A stretch of 64,000 bases of DNA, from the NCBI GenBank assembly GCA_002707155.1, contig PAME01000022.1, positions 1-64,000 of the forward strand, read 5' to 3'. Both the position numbers and the translations under genes were made by a program. Source of the DNA: Crocinitomicaceae bacterium. GTDB lineage: Bacteria > Bacteroidota > Bacteroidia > Flavobacteriales_G > Salibacteraceae. Positions 26,391 to 35,795 of this stretch are shown here, piece by piece (within the stretch, counting starts at the first letter, position 1; every line of letters starts with the position of its first letter). The notes beneath the pieces are model-generated. The model had not been told where the DNA came from. It saw nothing but the letters and a program-made list of their open reading frames with translations, and did not search any database.

Positions 26391-27632
26391 TTATAAATAT
26401 TGATTTATTTGATGAATAACTTTAGCCGAGGCTCCATGATTATTTTCGATGTAGGTCTTGCAAATTTTTGAGCGTTTAGTTAGAACCTCAAAGTTCCTTA
26501 ACTTCTTAGACTGTTCATTGAATTCAGCATAATTCTTAATGGAAATAGCCCCGCCTTGATCGATAAGATCTACAGCCTCGACAAACTTTTTATAATTCGG
26601 CCCGAAAACGACTGGCAATCCAAATACAGTAGGCTCAAGTATGTTATGAATTCCGTCTGAAAACCCACCTCCTATAAGTGCCCATGAACCGTAACTATAA
26701 ATTTCTCTTAAGACCCCAATACAATCAATAATCAACACTTGTGCTTCCGGTTCAGTTCTCTGTGTATCTGCCTGCGTATATCTAATTGATTTCACTTTCA
26801 AAGAATTCGAAAAGTCAGTAATATGGTGCTCATCAATTTCATGAGGAGCTATAATTACCTTACCAGAATAAGAAGATAGGTTTAACCATTTGGTAATTAT
26901 TTTTTCTTCAACAGACCATGAGCTACCAACAATTACAGCTTTTTCTTTCTTAAGAAACCACTCAACAATTTTATTAGACTTTCCAGCTTGCTCAACTTCT
27001 AGCACTCTATCTATCCTGGTATCTCCAGTCACTATTATATTTTCTACTTCTAATTCTTTAAGCAACAACTTGGTCGAATTATCTTGTGCAAAAAACAATG
27101 TAGGAAGCTGTAAGACCTTTCTATAAGAACCACCATACCATTTAAAAAATAGGTGGTTTTTAGTCAATTTAGCCGACACCATAAAAAGAGGAATATCTCG
27201 CTCTGCAAGTGCCTCAAAGTAAAAATACCAAAACTCGTATTTTATAAATACTGCGATTTTTGGGTTTACGGCGGTTATGAACAAAGAAGCATTCAATTTA
27301 CTATCTAAAGGCAGGTAATTTACCGCATCAACGTACTCATAATCATTGTGTTCTATAAAGCCACTTGGAGAAAAGAAGGTTAATAGGAAGAAATGATCTG
27401 GATTAGCTTTTCTAAGCCCTACAATCACCGTTCTTCCCTGCTCAAACTCGCCTGCAGATGAAGCGTGAATCCAAATTACAGGCTTATTATTTTGAGCTAG
27501 TTTATTCTCTAAAATTGAATACCAATTTCGCCTTCCTTCTATCCAATGATTAGCTTTTGAATTGCCAAATAACCCAGCTATTCTAACTGCTAATCCATAA
27601 GCCCTAACTATTATTGAATAAATTGTTTTGAT
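26391..27632 (-). CDS. kdtA: 3-deoxy-D-manno-octulosonic acid (Kdo) transferase
   Basis: KdtA/WaaA adds Kdo to lipid A, joining the core to LPS. The frame starting at GTG 27428 (345 residues) is too short: codons upstream in the same frame encode IYSIIVRAYGLAVRIAG, ANHWIEGRRNWYS and WIHASSAGEFEQGR, the catalytic-base motif (Glu62 here). The only stop before it is the TAG of the upstream barrel gene, which is in the same frame. No ATG, GTG or TTG exists in this stretch, so I chose ATC at 27632 (IKTIYSII...), giving 413 residues, normal for the family. A single base error or an unusual start codon is implied. Confidence 0.82.
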   Translation of the reverse strand: MKTIYSIIVRAYGLAVRIAGLFGNSKANHWIEGRRNWYSILENKLAQNNKPVIWIHASSAGEFEQGRTVIVGLRKANPDHFFLLTFFSPSGFIEHNDYEYVDAVNYLPLDSKLNASLFITAVNPKIAVFIKYEFWYFYFEALAERDIPLFMVSAKLTKNHLFFKWYGGSYRKVLQLPTLFFAQDNSTKLLLKELEVENIIVTGDTRIDRVLEVEQAGKSNKIVEWFLKKEKAVIVGSSWSVEEKIITKWLNLSSYSGKVIIAPHEIDEHHITDFSNSLKVKSIRYTQADTQRTEPEAQVLIIDCIGVLREIYSYGSWALIGGGFSDGIHNILEPTVFGLPVVFGPNYKKFVEAVDLIDQGGAISIKNYAEFNEQSKKLRNFEVLTKRSKICKTYIENNHGASAKVIHQINQYL

Positions 27633-27635
27633 AGG

Positions 27636-28418
27636 CTATTCGAAATAGAAATCCTTTGGTGCGCGTTTATAAATAGGAATCATCCAACCAAATTTAAACC
27701 CTATAGAGCTGTCAAATCTTGCATCAGTATCTTGTCTTTTTTCGCTAAAATTATAAGCTCTTCGATTTTTTGTAAATGCCTCATTAAACTCAATTCCAGC
27801 ATAAAAATTCACAAGTTTAGTGTTACTATAAATTTGGTAACCAACAAACTGAGTCAGCATCAACCCGTTGGATAGTCTATCGTAACCTTTTTGATAAGGC
27901 CAAGCCAACTGCGGAGTATTAACCTGCCTATCCTCAACACGAATTTTATGCTGCATAAATCCAATGCCGAGTCTGACTAAAACACCGGAGTTTGGGTTTG
28001 GTCTATTAAATGAAAAAACCTTCCCGATATTGCCCCGAACTTGCCAACCTCTCATCGATACCAATAAATTTGCCGCTCTTCCATCGCTATCCAATATAGT
28101 GCTATTTTGAGTCAGTAAATTATCAATAATTGATCGCTCTCGCAACTGGTTTCCAAATAAAAATGTTGCTCCTCCTCCATATTCAAAATTGTTACTCGCT
28201 TTATAAAAAAAGCCACCTCCAATGCCATGAAAAAAACCAAAACGATCTGCTAAATCTGCAGAAGGAATTTGCAAAGAATACATGAAGTCGATATGAGAAA
28301 CACTTATTGAAGAATCTGAAATACTTTTTTGAGCCTTGGTCTTTGAAGCTACCGCAATAAGAAGTAAGAGACAAAAAACCAGCTTTAATAAATATTTAAA
28401 AATGTACGGAGTAACCAA
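27636..28418 (-). CDS. Exported beta-barrel protein of unknown function
   Basis: A 260-residue protein with signal peptide (KYLLKLVFCLLLLIAVASKTKAQ) and beta strands rich in aromatic and Gly residues (GIGGGFFYKASNNFEYGGGATF, SGVLVRLGIGFMQHKI, GFKFGWMIPIYKR). It is likely an outer-membrane barrel; the name is not known. The start is a TTG at 28418, with an in-frame stop upstream, so no ATG is possible. Its TAG ends three bases before the kdtA start and in the same frame, so the two form one operon. Confidence 0.72.
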   Translation of the reverse strand: MVTPYIFKYLLKLVFCLLLLIAVASKTKAQKSISDSSISVSHIDFMYSLQIPSADLADRFGFFHGIGGGFFYKASNNFEYGGGATFLFGNQLRERSIIDNLLTQNSTILDSDGRAANLLVSMRGWQVRGNIGKVFSFNRPNPNSGVLVRLGIGFMQHKIRVEDRQVNTPQLAWPYQKGYDRLSNGLMLTQFVGYQIYSNTKLVNFYAGIEFNEAFTKNRRAYNFSEKRQDTDARFDSSIGFKFGWMIPIYKRAPKDFYFE

Positions 28419-28450
28419 GTTTTTCGGGAGTTAATGCACTTTGAAGGGTG

Positions 28451-28458
28451 CAAATTTA
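28451..28458 (-). promoter_or_regulatory. Putative -7 element for barrel-kdtA-crcB operon
   Basis: The minus strand reads TAAATTTG, an exact TAnnTTTG match, 32 bases before the TTG start at 28418. It lies in the 77-base divergent gap to the nucleotide-sugar operon. Confidence 0.45.
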
Positions 28459-28495
28459 ATTATATTCGCAGCTTTATTCTACGCAAATATTTTCA

Positions 28496-29626
28496 ATGAA
28501 AAACTTACAACTTGTTGACCTCAAAACGCAGTACGAAAAGATTGAAAATGAGGTAAATACAGCTGTACTTAATGTGCTAAAATCAACAGCATTTATAAAT
28601 GGTCCAGAGGTAAAATCATTCCAAACTGAATTTGAAAGTTACTTAAATGTAAAACATGTTATTCCTGTGGCAAATGGCACAGATGCCCTGCAGATTTCTT
28701 TAATGGCCCTTGGGCTAAAGCCTGGTGACGAAGTAATATCGCCAAGTTTTACATACATAGCAACTGCTGAAGTAATTGGACTTTTAAACCTTACTCCAGT
28801 TTTTGTAGATGTCGATAAAGAAACTTTTTGCATGGATCCTGATTCCTTAAAAGCTGCAATTTCTCCTAAGACAAAAGCTATTGTACCCGTTCATTTATAT
28901 GGACATTGTGCTCCTATGGAAGAGATTATGGAAATTGCCAACGAACATGGTATCGCAGTAATAGAAGATACTGCTCAAGGTATTGGCTCGAACTACAAAG
29001 GAAAGGATGGGGTTTCAAAAAAAGCGGGAACTATAGGCACTGTTGGAACTACTTCATTTTTCCCTTCCAAAAATCTCGGATGTTATGGAGACGGTGGGGC
29101 GATAATGACTAATGACGACGATTTAGCTGCAATGATTCGAATGGTTTCAAATCACGGTCAAAGTAAAAGATACTATCATGATGTAATTGGTGTAAACAGT
29201 CGCTTAGACTCTATACAAGCAGCAATACTGCGCATTAAACTCAAACATTTAGACACTTACCTTTCAGATAGAAATAAAGCTGCTAGCTTTTACAACAACG
29301 AGTTTTCAGAGCGCCCAGAACTAACGGTGCCAAAAACTGCTAACTATTCTGATCATGGATTTCACCAGTACACCCTTATTCTAAATGGTGTAGATCGCAA
29401 TGATTTAATGAATCACTTGGACAAAAAAGGAATCCCATCTAATATTTACTACCCCTTACCCGTGCACGAACAAAAGTCTTTTGAGGGCAAGTTTGAAGAG
29501 CGAGTTTCTTTAGAAAATACAGATTATTTAAAGTTAAAGGTGATTTCATTACCAATGCACACCGAATTAGATGACGAACAACTAGAATTCATTACCTCTT
29601 CGGTAATCGAATTTTTAGATCAATAA
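28496..29626 (+). CDS. DegT/DnrJ/EryC1-family sugar aminotransferase (WbpE/WlbC-like)
   Basis: A 376-residue PLP enzyme that aminates a keto-sugar nucleotide using glutamate. The fold-type I landmarks are present: VANGTDALQISLMALGL near residue 58, DEVISPSFTYIATAEVI, EDTAQGIGSNYKGK near residue 157, and the PLP Lys192 in FFPSKNLGCYGDGGAIMT. It resembles WbpE-type enzymes that make 3-amino-hexuronic acids. It opens a tight six-gene operon; the next gene starts 19 bases on. The companion oxidase WbpB is not in the operon, so the exact product is uncertain. Confidence 0.9.
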   Translation: MKNLQLVDLKTQYEKIENEVNTAVLNVLKSTAFINGPEVKSFQTEFESYLNVKHVIPVANGTDALQISLMALGLKPGDEVISPSFTYIATAEVIGLLNLTPVFVDVDKETFCMDPDSLKAAISPKTKAIVPVHLYGHCAPMEEIMEIANEHGIAVIEDTAQGIGSNYKGKDGVSKKAGTIGTVGTTSFFPSKNLGCYGDGGAIMTNDDDLAAMIRMVSNHGQSKRYYHDVIGVNSRLDSIQAAILRIKLKHLDTYLSDRNKAASFYNNEFSERPELTVPKTANYSDHGFHQYTLILNGVDRNDLMNHLDKKGIPSNIYYPLPVHEQKSFEGKFEERVSLENTDYLKLKVISLPMHTELDDEQLEFITSSVIEFLDQ

Positions 29627-29645
29627 CCTTAAAAAATAAAGAAGA

Positions 29646-30944
29646 ATGAAAGTAGCTGTAGTTGGCACAGGATACGTTGGTTTAGTAACAGGAACTTGTC
29701 TAGCTGAAACTGGAAACCATGTTATTTGCGTTGATATTGACGCCAAGAAAGTTGAAAAAATGAAAAATGGCCAGGTTCCAATTTATGAGCCGGGTTTAGA
29801 GTTATTATTTGAGCGAAATATTGCACAAGGAAGACTGAGTTTTACTACTGATTTAAAATCAGCAATTGATGAGTGTTTATATGTATTCTTAGCCTTGCCA
29901 ACTCCTCCGGGAGAAGACGGGTCTGCTGATTTATCGTATATTCTTGGAGTTGCTGATGAATTAGGAAAAATAATTACCAACTATAAAGTAATTATAGACA
30001 AGAGTACCGTTCCTGTTGGCACCGCTGAAAAAGTAATAGCGGCAATTGCTAAAAATGCTCAATGTGAGTTTGATGTGGTTTCTAACCCTGAATTCTTGAG
30101 AGAAGGCTTTGCGGTTGATGATTTTATGAAACCAGACCGTGTTGTTATTGGGTTATCCTCTGAAAAGGCCAAAAAGCACATGGACGACTTATACAAACCG
30201 TTTGTAAGGCAAGGAAATCCAATCATTTACATGGATGAAAAATCTGCTGAATTGACAAAATATGCCGCAAATTCATTCTTAGCTACCAAGATTACATTTA
30301 TGAACGAAATCGCAAATATTTGCGAAAAAGTTGGAGCTGATGTGGACCAAGTGCGCATGGGCATGGGGTCTGACACTAGAATTGGAAAGCGGTTTTTATT
30401 TCCAGGCATTGGTTATGGAGGAAGCTGTTTTCCAAAAGATGTACAAGCTTTAGTGAAATCTTCGAATGAGGTCGACTACAATTTCCAAATTCTAGATGCG
30501 GTAATGGAAGTAAACCAAATTCAAAAAACTATTTTATTTCCGCGCATCAATGCCTATTTCAACCATGATTTAAAAGGAAAGAAAATTGCAATTTGGGGCC
30601 TTGCCTTTAAACCAAATACGGATGATATCAGAGAAGCTCCAGCGCTTTATAATATTGATTTATTACTGAAAGCAGGTGCTGAAGTAACCGCATTTGATCC
30701 GGAAGCGATGGATAATGTAAAAGCAATTTATGGCAATAAAATAACCTTTGCTGGTAGTCAAAATGAAGCAATCGAGAATTGTGATGCTTTACTTATTTGC
30801 ACTGAATGGCAGGTATTTAGAACTCCTGATTTTGACCAATTAAGCACTGGGATTTCCTCGAAATCTATTTTTGATGGTCGTAATCTTTACGATATAGAAG
30901 AAATGAAAGAAAAAGGTTTTAATTATTTTAGCATAGGACGATAA
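29646..30944 (+). CDS. ugd: UDP-glucose 6-dehydrogenase
   Basis: This 432-residue NAD enzyme oxidises UDP-glucose to UDP-glucuronate. The N-terminal Rossmann motif [12 protein letters not shown] is at residues 5-16; [13 protein letters not shown] near residue 147 and the catalytic Cys261 in [14 protein letters not shown] are intact. It feeds the next gene, a decarboxylase using UDP-glucuronate, whose ATG overlaps its stop by one base (TAATG). Confidence 0.95.
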   Translation: MKVAVVGTGYVGLVTGTCLAETGNHVICVDIDAKKVEKMKNGQVPIYEPGLELLFERNIAQGRLSFTTDLKSAIDECLYVFLALPTPPGEDGSADLSYILGVADELGKIITNYKVIIDKSTVPVGTAEKVIAAIAKNAQCEFDVVSNPEFLREGFAVDDFMKPDRVVIGLSSEKAKKHMDDLYKPFVRQGNPIIYMDEKSAELTKYAANSFLATKITFMNEIANICEKVGADVDQVRMGMGSDTRIGKRFLFPGIGYGGSCFPKDVQALVKSSNEVDYNFQILDAVMEVNQIQKTILFPRINAYFNHDLKGKKIAIWGLAFKPNTDDIREAPALYNIDLLLKAGAEVTAFDPEAMDNVKAIYGNKITFAGSQNEAIENCDALLICTEWQVFRTPDFDQLSTGISSKSIFDGRNLYDIEEMKEKGFNYFSIGR

Positions 30945-31930
30945 TGGAACAAGTTTTAATAACCGGTGCAGCGGGATTTTTAGGCTCTCACCTTTGTGAG
31001 CGATTTTTAGATGAAGGGTATCGAGTTATTGGAATGGATAACCTTATCACAGGAAATCTGACCAACATTGAACATTTGATGTTGAACGAGAATTTTGTAT
31101 TCTCAAATCACGACGTATCTGACTTTGTCAATGTTCCCGGAGAACTAAAATATATCCTTCATTTTGCTTCTCCTGCGAGCCCTATAGATTATTTAAAAAT
31201 ACCAATTCAAACCCTGAAAGTAGGCTCTTTAGGAACTCACAATTTATTAGGCTTAGCTAAGGCTAAAAATGCACGGATTATTGTCGCAAGTACAAGCGAA
31301 GTATATGGCGACCCAACGGTTCATCCTCAGCCTGAAGAATATTGGGGAAATGTTAACCCAGTAGGCCCTCGCGGGGTTTACGACGAGGCTAAACGCTTTC
31401 AAGAAGCAATAACAATGGCCTATCACAATTTTCATGGTGTAGAAACCAGAATTGTGAGAATCTTTAATACTTATGGCCCTCGAATGCGATTAAATGATGG
31501 AAGAGTACTACCCGCATTTATTGGTCAGGCGCTAAGAGGTGAGTCTCTCACGGTATTTGGAGATGGTTCACAAACTCGTTCTTTTTGCTATGTCGATGAT
31601 TTAGTCGAAGGAATTTATCGTTTACTGCTTTCAGATTACACTCAGCCAATGAATATTGGAAACCCAGATGAAATCACAATAGGGGATTTTGCAGAAGAAA
31701 TAATAAAATTAACCAATACAGATCAGAAGGTTATCTACGAAGATTTGCCTGTAAACGACCCTAAACAAAGACAACCAGACATTACAAAAGCAAAAAATAT
31801 TTTGGGTTGGGAGCCGAAAGTTAATAGATCTGAAGGATTAAAAATAACCTATGACTTTTTCAAATCATTGAGTTCAGAAGAATTATACAAAACTGAGCAT
31901 AATGATTTTACCGATTATATTAAAAAATAA
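30944..31930 (+). CDS. UDP-glucuronate decarboxylase (UDP-xylose synthase)
   Basis: A 328-residue extended SDR enzyme that converts UDP-glucuronate to UDP-xylose or the 4-keto intermediate. It has [12 protein letters not shown] at residues 7-18, the [12 protein letters not shown] segment near residue 73, the STSEVYGDP stretch near residue 108 and the catalytic YDEAK near residue 145. [16 protein letters not shown] and the tail are as expected. It overlaps the ugd stop by one base and is followed after one base by the acetyltransferase. UDP-GlcA made by ugd is therefore its probable substrate. Confidence 0.9.
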   Translation: MEQVLITGAAGFLGSHLCERFLDEGYRVIGMDNLITGNLTNIEHLMLNENFVFSNHDVSDFVNVPGELKYILHFASPASPIDYLKIPIQTLKVGSLGTHNLLGLAKAKNARIIVASTSEVYGDPTVHPQPEEYWGNVNPVGPRGVYDEAKRFQEAITMAYHNFHGVETRIVRIFNTYGPRMRLNDGRVLPAFIGQALRGESLTVFGDGSQTRSFCYVDDLVEGIYRLLLSDYTQPMNIGNPDEITIGDFAEEIIKLTNTDQKVIYEDLPVNDPKQRQPDITKAKNILGWEPKVNRSEGLKITYDFFKSLSSEELYKTEHNDFTDYIKK

Positions 31931-31931
31931 A

Positions 31932-32504
31932 ATGGAATATTTTAGTCATGAAACTGCTGTAATTGATGTAGGTTGTCAAATTGGCGAAGGAGCCAAAATT
32001 TGGCATTTTTCTCATATAATGAAGGATTGTATTATCGGCGAAAATTGCAATATTGGGCAGAATTGTGTGATTTCTCCTGACGTAATTCTAGGTCAAAATG
32101 TAAAGATCCAGAATAATGTTTCGATATATACGGGAGTTATTTGCGAGGATGATGTTTTTCTTGGCCCTTCAATGGTATTTACCAATGTTAACAATCCCAG
32201 AAGTGCGGTAAATAGAAGGGGGCAATACGAAAAGACCCTTGTAAAGAAAGGAGCCTCAATTGGGGCAAATGCAACGGTAGTTTGTGGAAACGACATTGGG
32301 AAGTTTGCTTTTATTGGAGCTGGCTCAGTAGTAACAAAAGCAGTGCCTGATTATGCACTTGTAGTTGGTAATCCCTCTAAACAAATCGGCTGGATGAGTG
32401 AATATGGTTCTCGATTAGTCTTCGATGAAAATGGAGAGGCAACTTGTGAAGAATCAAAAGAAAAATATGAATTAATTGACGGTACTGTAAAGAAATTAAA
32501 CTAA
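31932..32504 (+). CDS. Left-handed beta-helix N-acetyltransferase (WbpD/WlbB-like)
   Basis: A 190-residue hexapeptide-repeat protein. The ATG at 31932 fits the operon (one base after the previous stop); an earlier in-frame start at 31902 lies inside the previous gene. The helix repeats run from about residue 5 to 145 (IGEGAKIWHFSHIM, IGENCNIGQNCVI, VKIQNNVSIYTGV), with the GPSMVFTNVNNPRS loop and the closing GNPSKQIGWMSEYG. WbpD-like enzymes acetylate the 3-amino sugar made by a WbpE aminotransferase, which starts this operon. Confidence 0.9.
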   Translation: MEYFSHETAVIDVGCQIGEGAKIWHFSHIMKDCIIGENCNIGQNCVISPDVILGQNVKIQNNVSIYTGVICEDDVFLGPSMVFTNVNNPRSAVNRRGQYEKTLVKKGASIGANATVVCGNDIGKFAFIGAGSVVTKAVPDYALVVGNPSKQIGWMSEYGSRLVFDENGEATCEESKEKYELIDGTVKKLN

Positions 32505-32505
32505 G

Positions 32506-33801
32506 ATGATTTTAGAAAAAATAATAAACAAGCAAAGTAAATTAGGAGTTATTGGTCTTGGCTATGTTGGACTGCCAATAGCATTAGAATTTGCTCGAAA
32601 AATTAAAGTTGTTGGTTTTGACATTAACGCTGAAAGAGTTGAGTTAATGAAAAACAATATTGACCCAAGTGAGGAGCTAACAGCAAAAGATTTTGAAGGG
32701 TGTGATATTGAATTTACTCATAAACTAGAGGATTTAGAAGACGTAAACTTCTTTATCGTTGCCGTTCCAACCCCTATAGACGAATACAATCAACCCAACT
32801 TAAAACCGCTTTTAGATGCATCCAAAACAGTTGGAAAGGTTCTTAAAAAGGGCGACTATGTCGTTTTTGAATCTACTGTTTATCCAGGTTGTACTGAAGA
32901 TGACTGTGTTCCAGTTTTGGAGAAACATTCCGGGTTAAAGTTTATTGAAGACTTCAAAGTGGGATATAGCCCGGAAAGAATTAATCCAGGAGATAAAGAA
33001 CATACGATTACTAAAATCTTAAAAGTAGTTTCTGGTTGCGATGATGAATCTTTAGATGTTATTTCTAAAGTCTATGAATTAATAATTGAACCAGGCGTTC
33101 ATCGAGCGTCATCGATTAAGGTAGCCGAAGCAGCTAAAATTATTGAAAACACTCAACGTGATTTGAACATAGCTTTAATGAATGAGCTATCTATTATTTT
33201 TAACAGAATCGGCATCAACACTTTTGAAGTATTAGAAGCTGCGGGAACAAAATGGAACTTCCTTCCATTTAAACCCGGTTTGGTAGGTGGCCATTGTATT
33301 GGTGTAGATCCATATTATTTGACATTTAAAGCTGAAGGGGTTGGATATCATGCTCGAGTAATTAACTCAGGTAGGTATGTAAATGATAGTATGGGCTTCT
33401 ATGTCGCTAAACAAACAGTGAAAAGAATACTAGCAAAAGGAAAAAATATCAGTGGTTCAAGAATACTCTTAATGGGAGCTACTTTCAAAGAAAATGTAAG
33501 TGACATTAGAAATTCAAAAGTTTGTGACGTTGTCAAAGAGCTTCAATCTTACAGAGTTGATGTTGATGTCGTGGATCCTAATGCCGATTCAAAAGAACTT
33601 TTTCATGAATACCACTTTGGACTTGCTGAAAATGGAATTTCTGGAAAATATGATGCTGTTATTTTAGCTGTCAATCACGATGAATATGTAGCATTGGATG
33701 AGCGTTATTTTAAAGGAATAATGTCAGAAGGTGGATTATTTGTTGACGTAAAAGGCGTTTTTCAAGGAAAAATTAAAGAATTAGATTACTGGTCATTATA
33801 A
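32506..33801 (+). CDS. UDP-N-acetyl-hexosamine 6-dehydrogenase (WbpO/TviB-like)
   Basis: A 431-residue nucleotide-sugar dehydrogenase that forms UDP-GlcNAcA or UDP-GalNAcA. It has the Rossmann motif LGVIGLGYVGLPIALEFA near residue 12, VFESTVYPGCTEDDCVPVL near residue 120, YSPERINPGDKEHT near residue 160 and the catalytic Cys264 in GGHCIGVDPYYLTF. It is clearly distinct from the Ugd gene three genes upstream. With the aminotransferase and acetyltransferase it could build a diacetamido-uronic acid, but a WbpB step is missing here. Confidence 0.92.
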   Translation: MILEKIINKQSKLGVIGLGYVGLPIALEFARKIKVVGFDINAERVELMKNNIDPSEELTAKDFEGCDIEFTHKLEDLEDVNFFIVAVPTPIDEYNQPNLKPLLDASKTVGKVLKKGDYVVFESTVYPGCTEDDCVPVLEKHSGLKFIEDFKVGYSPERINPGDKEHTITKILKVVSGCDDESLDVISKVYELIIEPGVHRASSIKVAEAAKIIENTQRDLNIALMNELSIIFNRIGINTFEVLEAAGTKWNFLPFKPGLVGGHCIGVDPYYLTFKAEGVGYHARVINSGRYVNDSMGFYVAKQTVKRILAKGKNISGSRILLMGATFKENVSDIRNSKVCDVVKELQSYRVDVDVVDPNADSKELFHEYHFGLAENGISGKYDAVILAVNHDEYVALDERYFKGIMSEGGLFVDVKGVFQGKIKELDYWSL

Positions 33802-34857
33802 ATGAAGGACTTTAAGAAAAACATCCTTATTACTGGAGGCGCAGGTTTTATTGGCTCCCATCTAGTGCGTTTGCTGGTTAACAAATACCCTGAATATAGA
33901 ATTATAAACTTTGACGCACTTACTTATGCAGGAAATCTGGAAAATCTGCGTGACATTGAAAATGCTTCCAATTATGAATTTGTAAAAGGGAATATTTGTT
34001 CCGTAAGCGATATTGAAAATGTCTTTAAGAACTTTAATATTGATTCTATAATTCATTTAGCCGCAGAATCTCATGTTGATAGGTCCATTGAAAACCCCAA
34101 TATATTCGTTGAAACAAATATCATTGGTACTGTTAATTTATTGAATTCATGCATCAAAAATTGGGAAGCACCATTCAGTAGTAATCTTTTCTATCACATA
34201 TCAACGGACGAAGTTTATGGTAGCCTTGGAGACACAGGGTTTTTTACAGAAGAGACATCATACGACCCGAAAAGTCCTTACAGCGCCTCAAAAGCGGCTT
34301 CAAATCATTTTGTAAGAGCTTTCTCTAATACCTACAAACTTCCAACTAAAATATCTAATTGCTCTAATAACTATGGCCCAAATCAATTTCCAGAAAAACT
34401 GATTCCACTTTGTATCAATAATATCAAAAACAACAAACCTTTACCTATTTATGGTGAGGGTCTAAATATAAGAGACTGGTTATACGTTGTTGATCATGCA
34501 GAGGCAATTGATAAAATTTTCCATACCGGTACGCTTAATTCAACATACAATATTGGAGGACTTAACGAATGGACAAATATTGCACTTGTTATGGAGCTTT
34601 GTGCTGTTATGGATTCCAAGCTTGGCAGAGCACCAGGAACTTCAGCAAAGCTTATTACTTATGTCGAAGACAGAAAGGGTCATGATATGCGCTATGCTAT
34701 TGATGCTGACAAACTAACTAGAGAATTAAAATGGGCCCCAAAAGAAACATTTGAGACGGGTATTAGGTCTACTGTTAACTGGTACTTAGAGAATGAATCT
34801 TGGCTTGGTGCTGTTGTATCTGGCAGTTATCAAGACTATCACCAGAAAATGTACTGA
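33802..34857 (+). CDS. rfbB: dTDP-glucose 4,6-dehydratase
   Basis: A 351-residue extended SDR enzyme that makes the 4-keto-6-deoxy intermediate for dTDP-sugars. It has the NAD motif GGAGFIGSHLVR at residues 12-23, the HLAAESHVDRSIENP segment near residue 83, the STDEVYGSLG region near residue 134 and the catalytic YSASKAASNHFVR near residue 160. The start directly abuts the previous stop. No rfbA, rfbC or rfbD follows; the operon ends here in a palindromic terminator, so those genes must be elsewhere. Confidence 0.93.
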   Translation: MKDFKKNILITGGAGFIGSHLVRLLVNKYPEYRIINFDALTYAGNLENLRDIENASNYEFVKGNICSVSDIENVFKNFNIDSIIHLAAESHVDRSIENPNIFVETNIIGTVNLLNSCIKNWEAPFSSNLFYHISTDEVYGSLGDTGFFTEETSYDPKSPYSASKAASNHFVRAFSNTYKLPTKISNCSNNYGPNQFPEKLIPLCINNIKNNKPLPIYGEGLNIRDWLYVVDHAEAIDKIFHTGTLNSTYNIGGLNEWTNIALVMELCAVMDSKLGRAPGTSAKLITYVEDRKGHDMRYAIDADKLTRELKWAPKETFETGIRSTVNWYLENESWLGAVVSGSYQDYHQKMY

Positions 34858-34883
34858 TAACGCTATTATTTAGTGTTTGGCAT

Positions 34884-34914
34884 AAAAAAAGGGAAGTAAA
34901 TACTTCCCTTTTTT
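34884..34914. terminator. Bidirectional terminator between rfbB and gldN
   Basis: A perfect palindrome, AAAAAAGGGAAGTA/TACTTCCCTTTTTT with a two-base loop, gives a hairpin with T-runs on both strands. It ends both the nucleotide-sugar operon and the gld operon. Confidence 0.88.
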
Positions 34915-34934
34915 GTTGTTATTTTCCTTGGACA

Positions 34935-35789
34935 TTAAAAATGCCACAAATCATGTTCGTAATTGAACATTTCATTTTGAATTTTTTCAGCTTCCAGAAG
35001 AGCATCTAATCCAGTTTTATATTCACTAATTTGCCTATCGTAAACATTTGAAGTTTTAATTATCGTAGACTCGAACTGACGTTTCCAAAAAACATCATCA
35101 TATGTTCTTCGTTCAGCATCGTTTTTTCTATTAAATACTTCACTATTCGCAAAAACGTAACGTGCTTCAGGGAAGTATATCCAAAATAAATCCTGAAGAG
35201 TAGGGTTACCATCAGGGCCTTCAACTTCTGCCATTGGTTTAATTCCAATTATTCGCACATCCATTACCGAACGTTGTCTTTCAAAGAACCACTCTTCCTT
35301 TACTTCATAAAATTTAATACGAGCAGAACGCAAGGTATCGTATACAGTTTGTGTTCCGGTTACATCTCCGAATTCATCAAACAATTCAACCTCAGTCTCC
35401 GAAATCATTCTTTTCAGAACTTCATCTGCTGTATAAGCTCTAGTGAACTCATCATCCGGATCTGTAGGAGGTCCAGGGTCATAAGCGGTCATAGTTCCGT
35501 CCTCTATTAACCCTTCTTTTATATAGTCAAACAAGTTCTTACGGCCTTGAGCAGGTTCTTCAGGAAAGTAAAATACTTGATTCTGCTTTTTACGCAAATC
35601 AATCCTTCTCCATACTCGCTTTTGCCACATAACATCTGCTTGCCGAAGATTAGTATAGGGTATAATCTTTCTTGATGGTGTATTTTCATTAACTACAATA
35701 CCATCTAATACCATACTTTGCTGAGCACTTAAGGTAATACCTGAAGTGAACAAAACAACCACTACACTTATTTTAAGCAGATTATTCAT
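34935..35789 (-). CDS. gldN: Gliding motility/T9SS protein GldN (PorN)
   Basis: GldN forms, with GldK, the periplasmic ring of the type IX secretion system. The 284 residues carry a signal peptide (ISVVVVLFTSGITLSAQ) and the family segments VMWQKRVWRRIDLRKKQN near residue 52, YTADEVLKRMISETEVELFDE near 118, and WFFERQRSVMDVRIIGI near 167. It is the last gene of the gldK-L-M-N operon, six bases after gldM, followed by the shared terminator. Confidence 0.93.
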   Translation of the reverse strand: MNNLLKISVVVVLFTSGITLSAQQSMVLDGIVVNENTPSRKIIPYTNLRQADVMWQKRVWRRIDLRKKQNQVFYFPEEPAQGRKNLFDYIKEGLIEDGTMTAYDPGPPTDPDDEFTRAYTADEVLKRMISETEVELFDEFGDVTGTQTVYDTLRSARIKFYEVKEEWFFERQRSVMDVRIIGIKPMAEVEGPDGNPTLQDLFWIYFPEARYVFANSEVFNRKNDAERRTYDDVFWKRQFESTIIKTSNVYDRQISEYKTGLDALLEAEKIQNEMFNYEHDLWHF

Positions 35790-35795
35790 GATCTA

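Noticed and set aside
26390..26420. Fluoride riboswitch before crcB
   Set aside because: crcB starts one base after kdtA, so no leader exists.
27428..27428. GTG at 27428 as start of the Kdo transferase
   Set aside because: It removes the conserved HASSAGE catalytic motif and ~68 residues of family sequence in the same frame.
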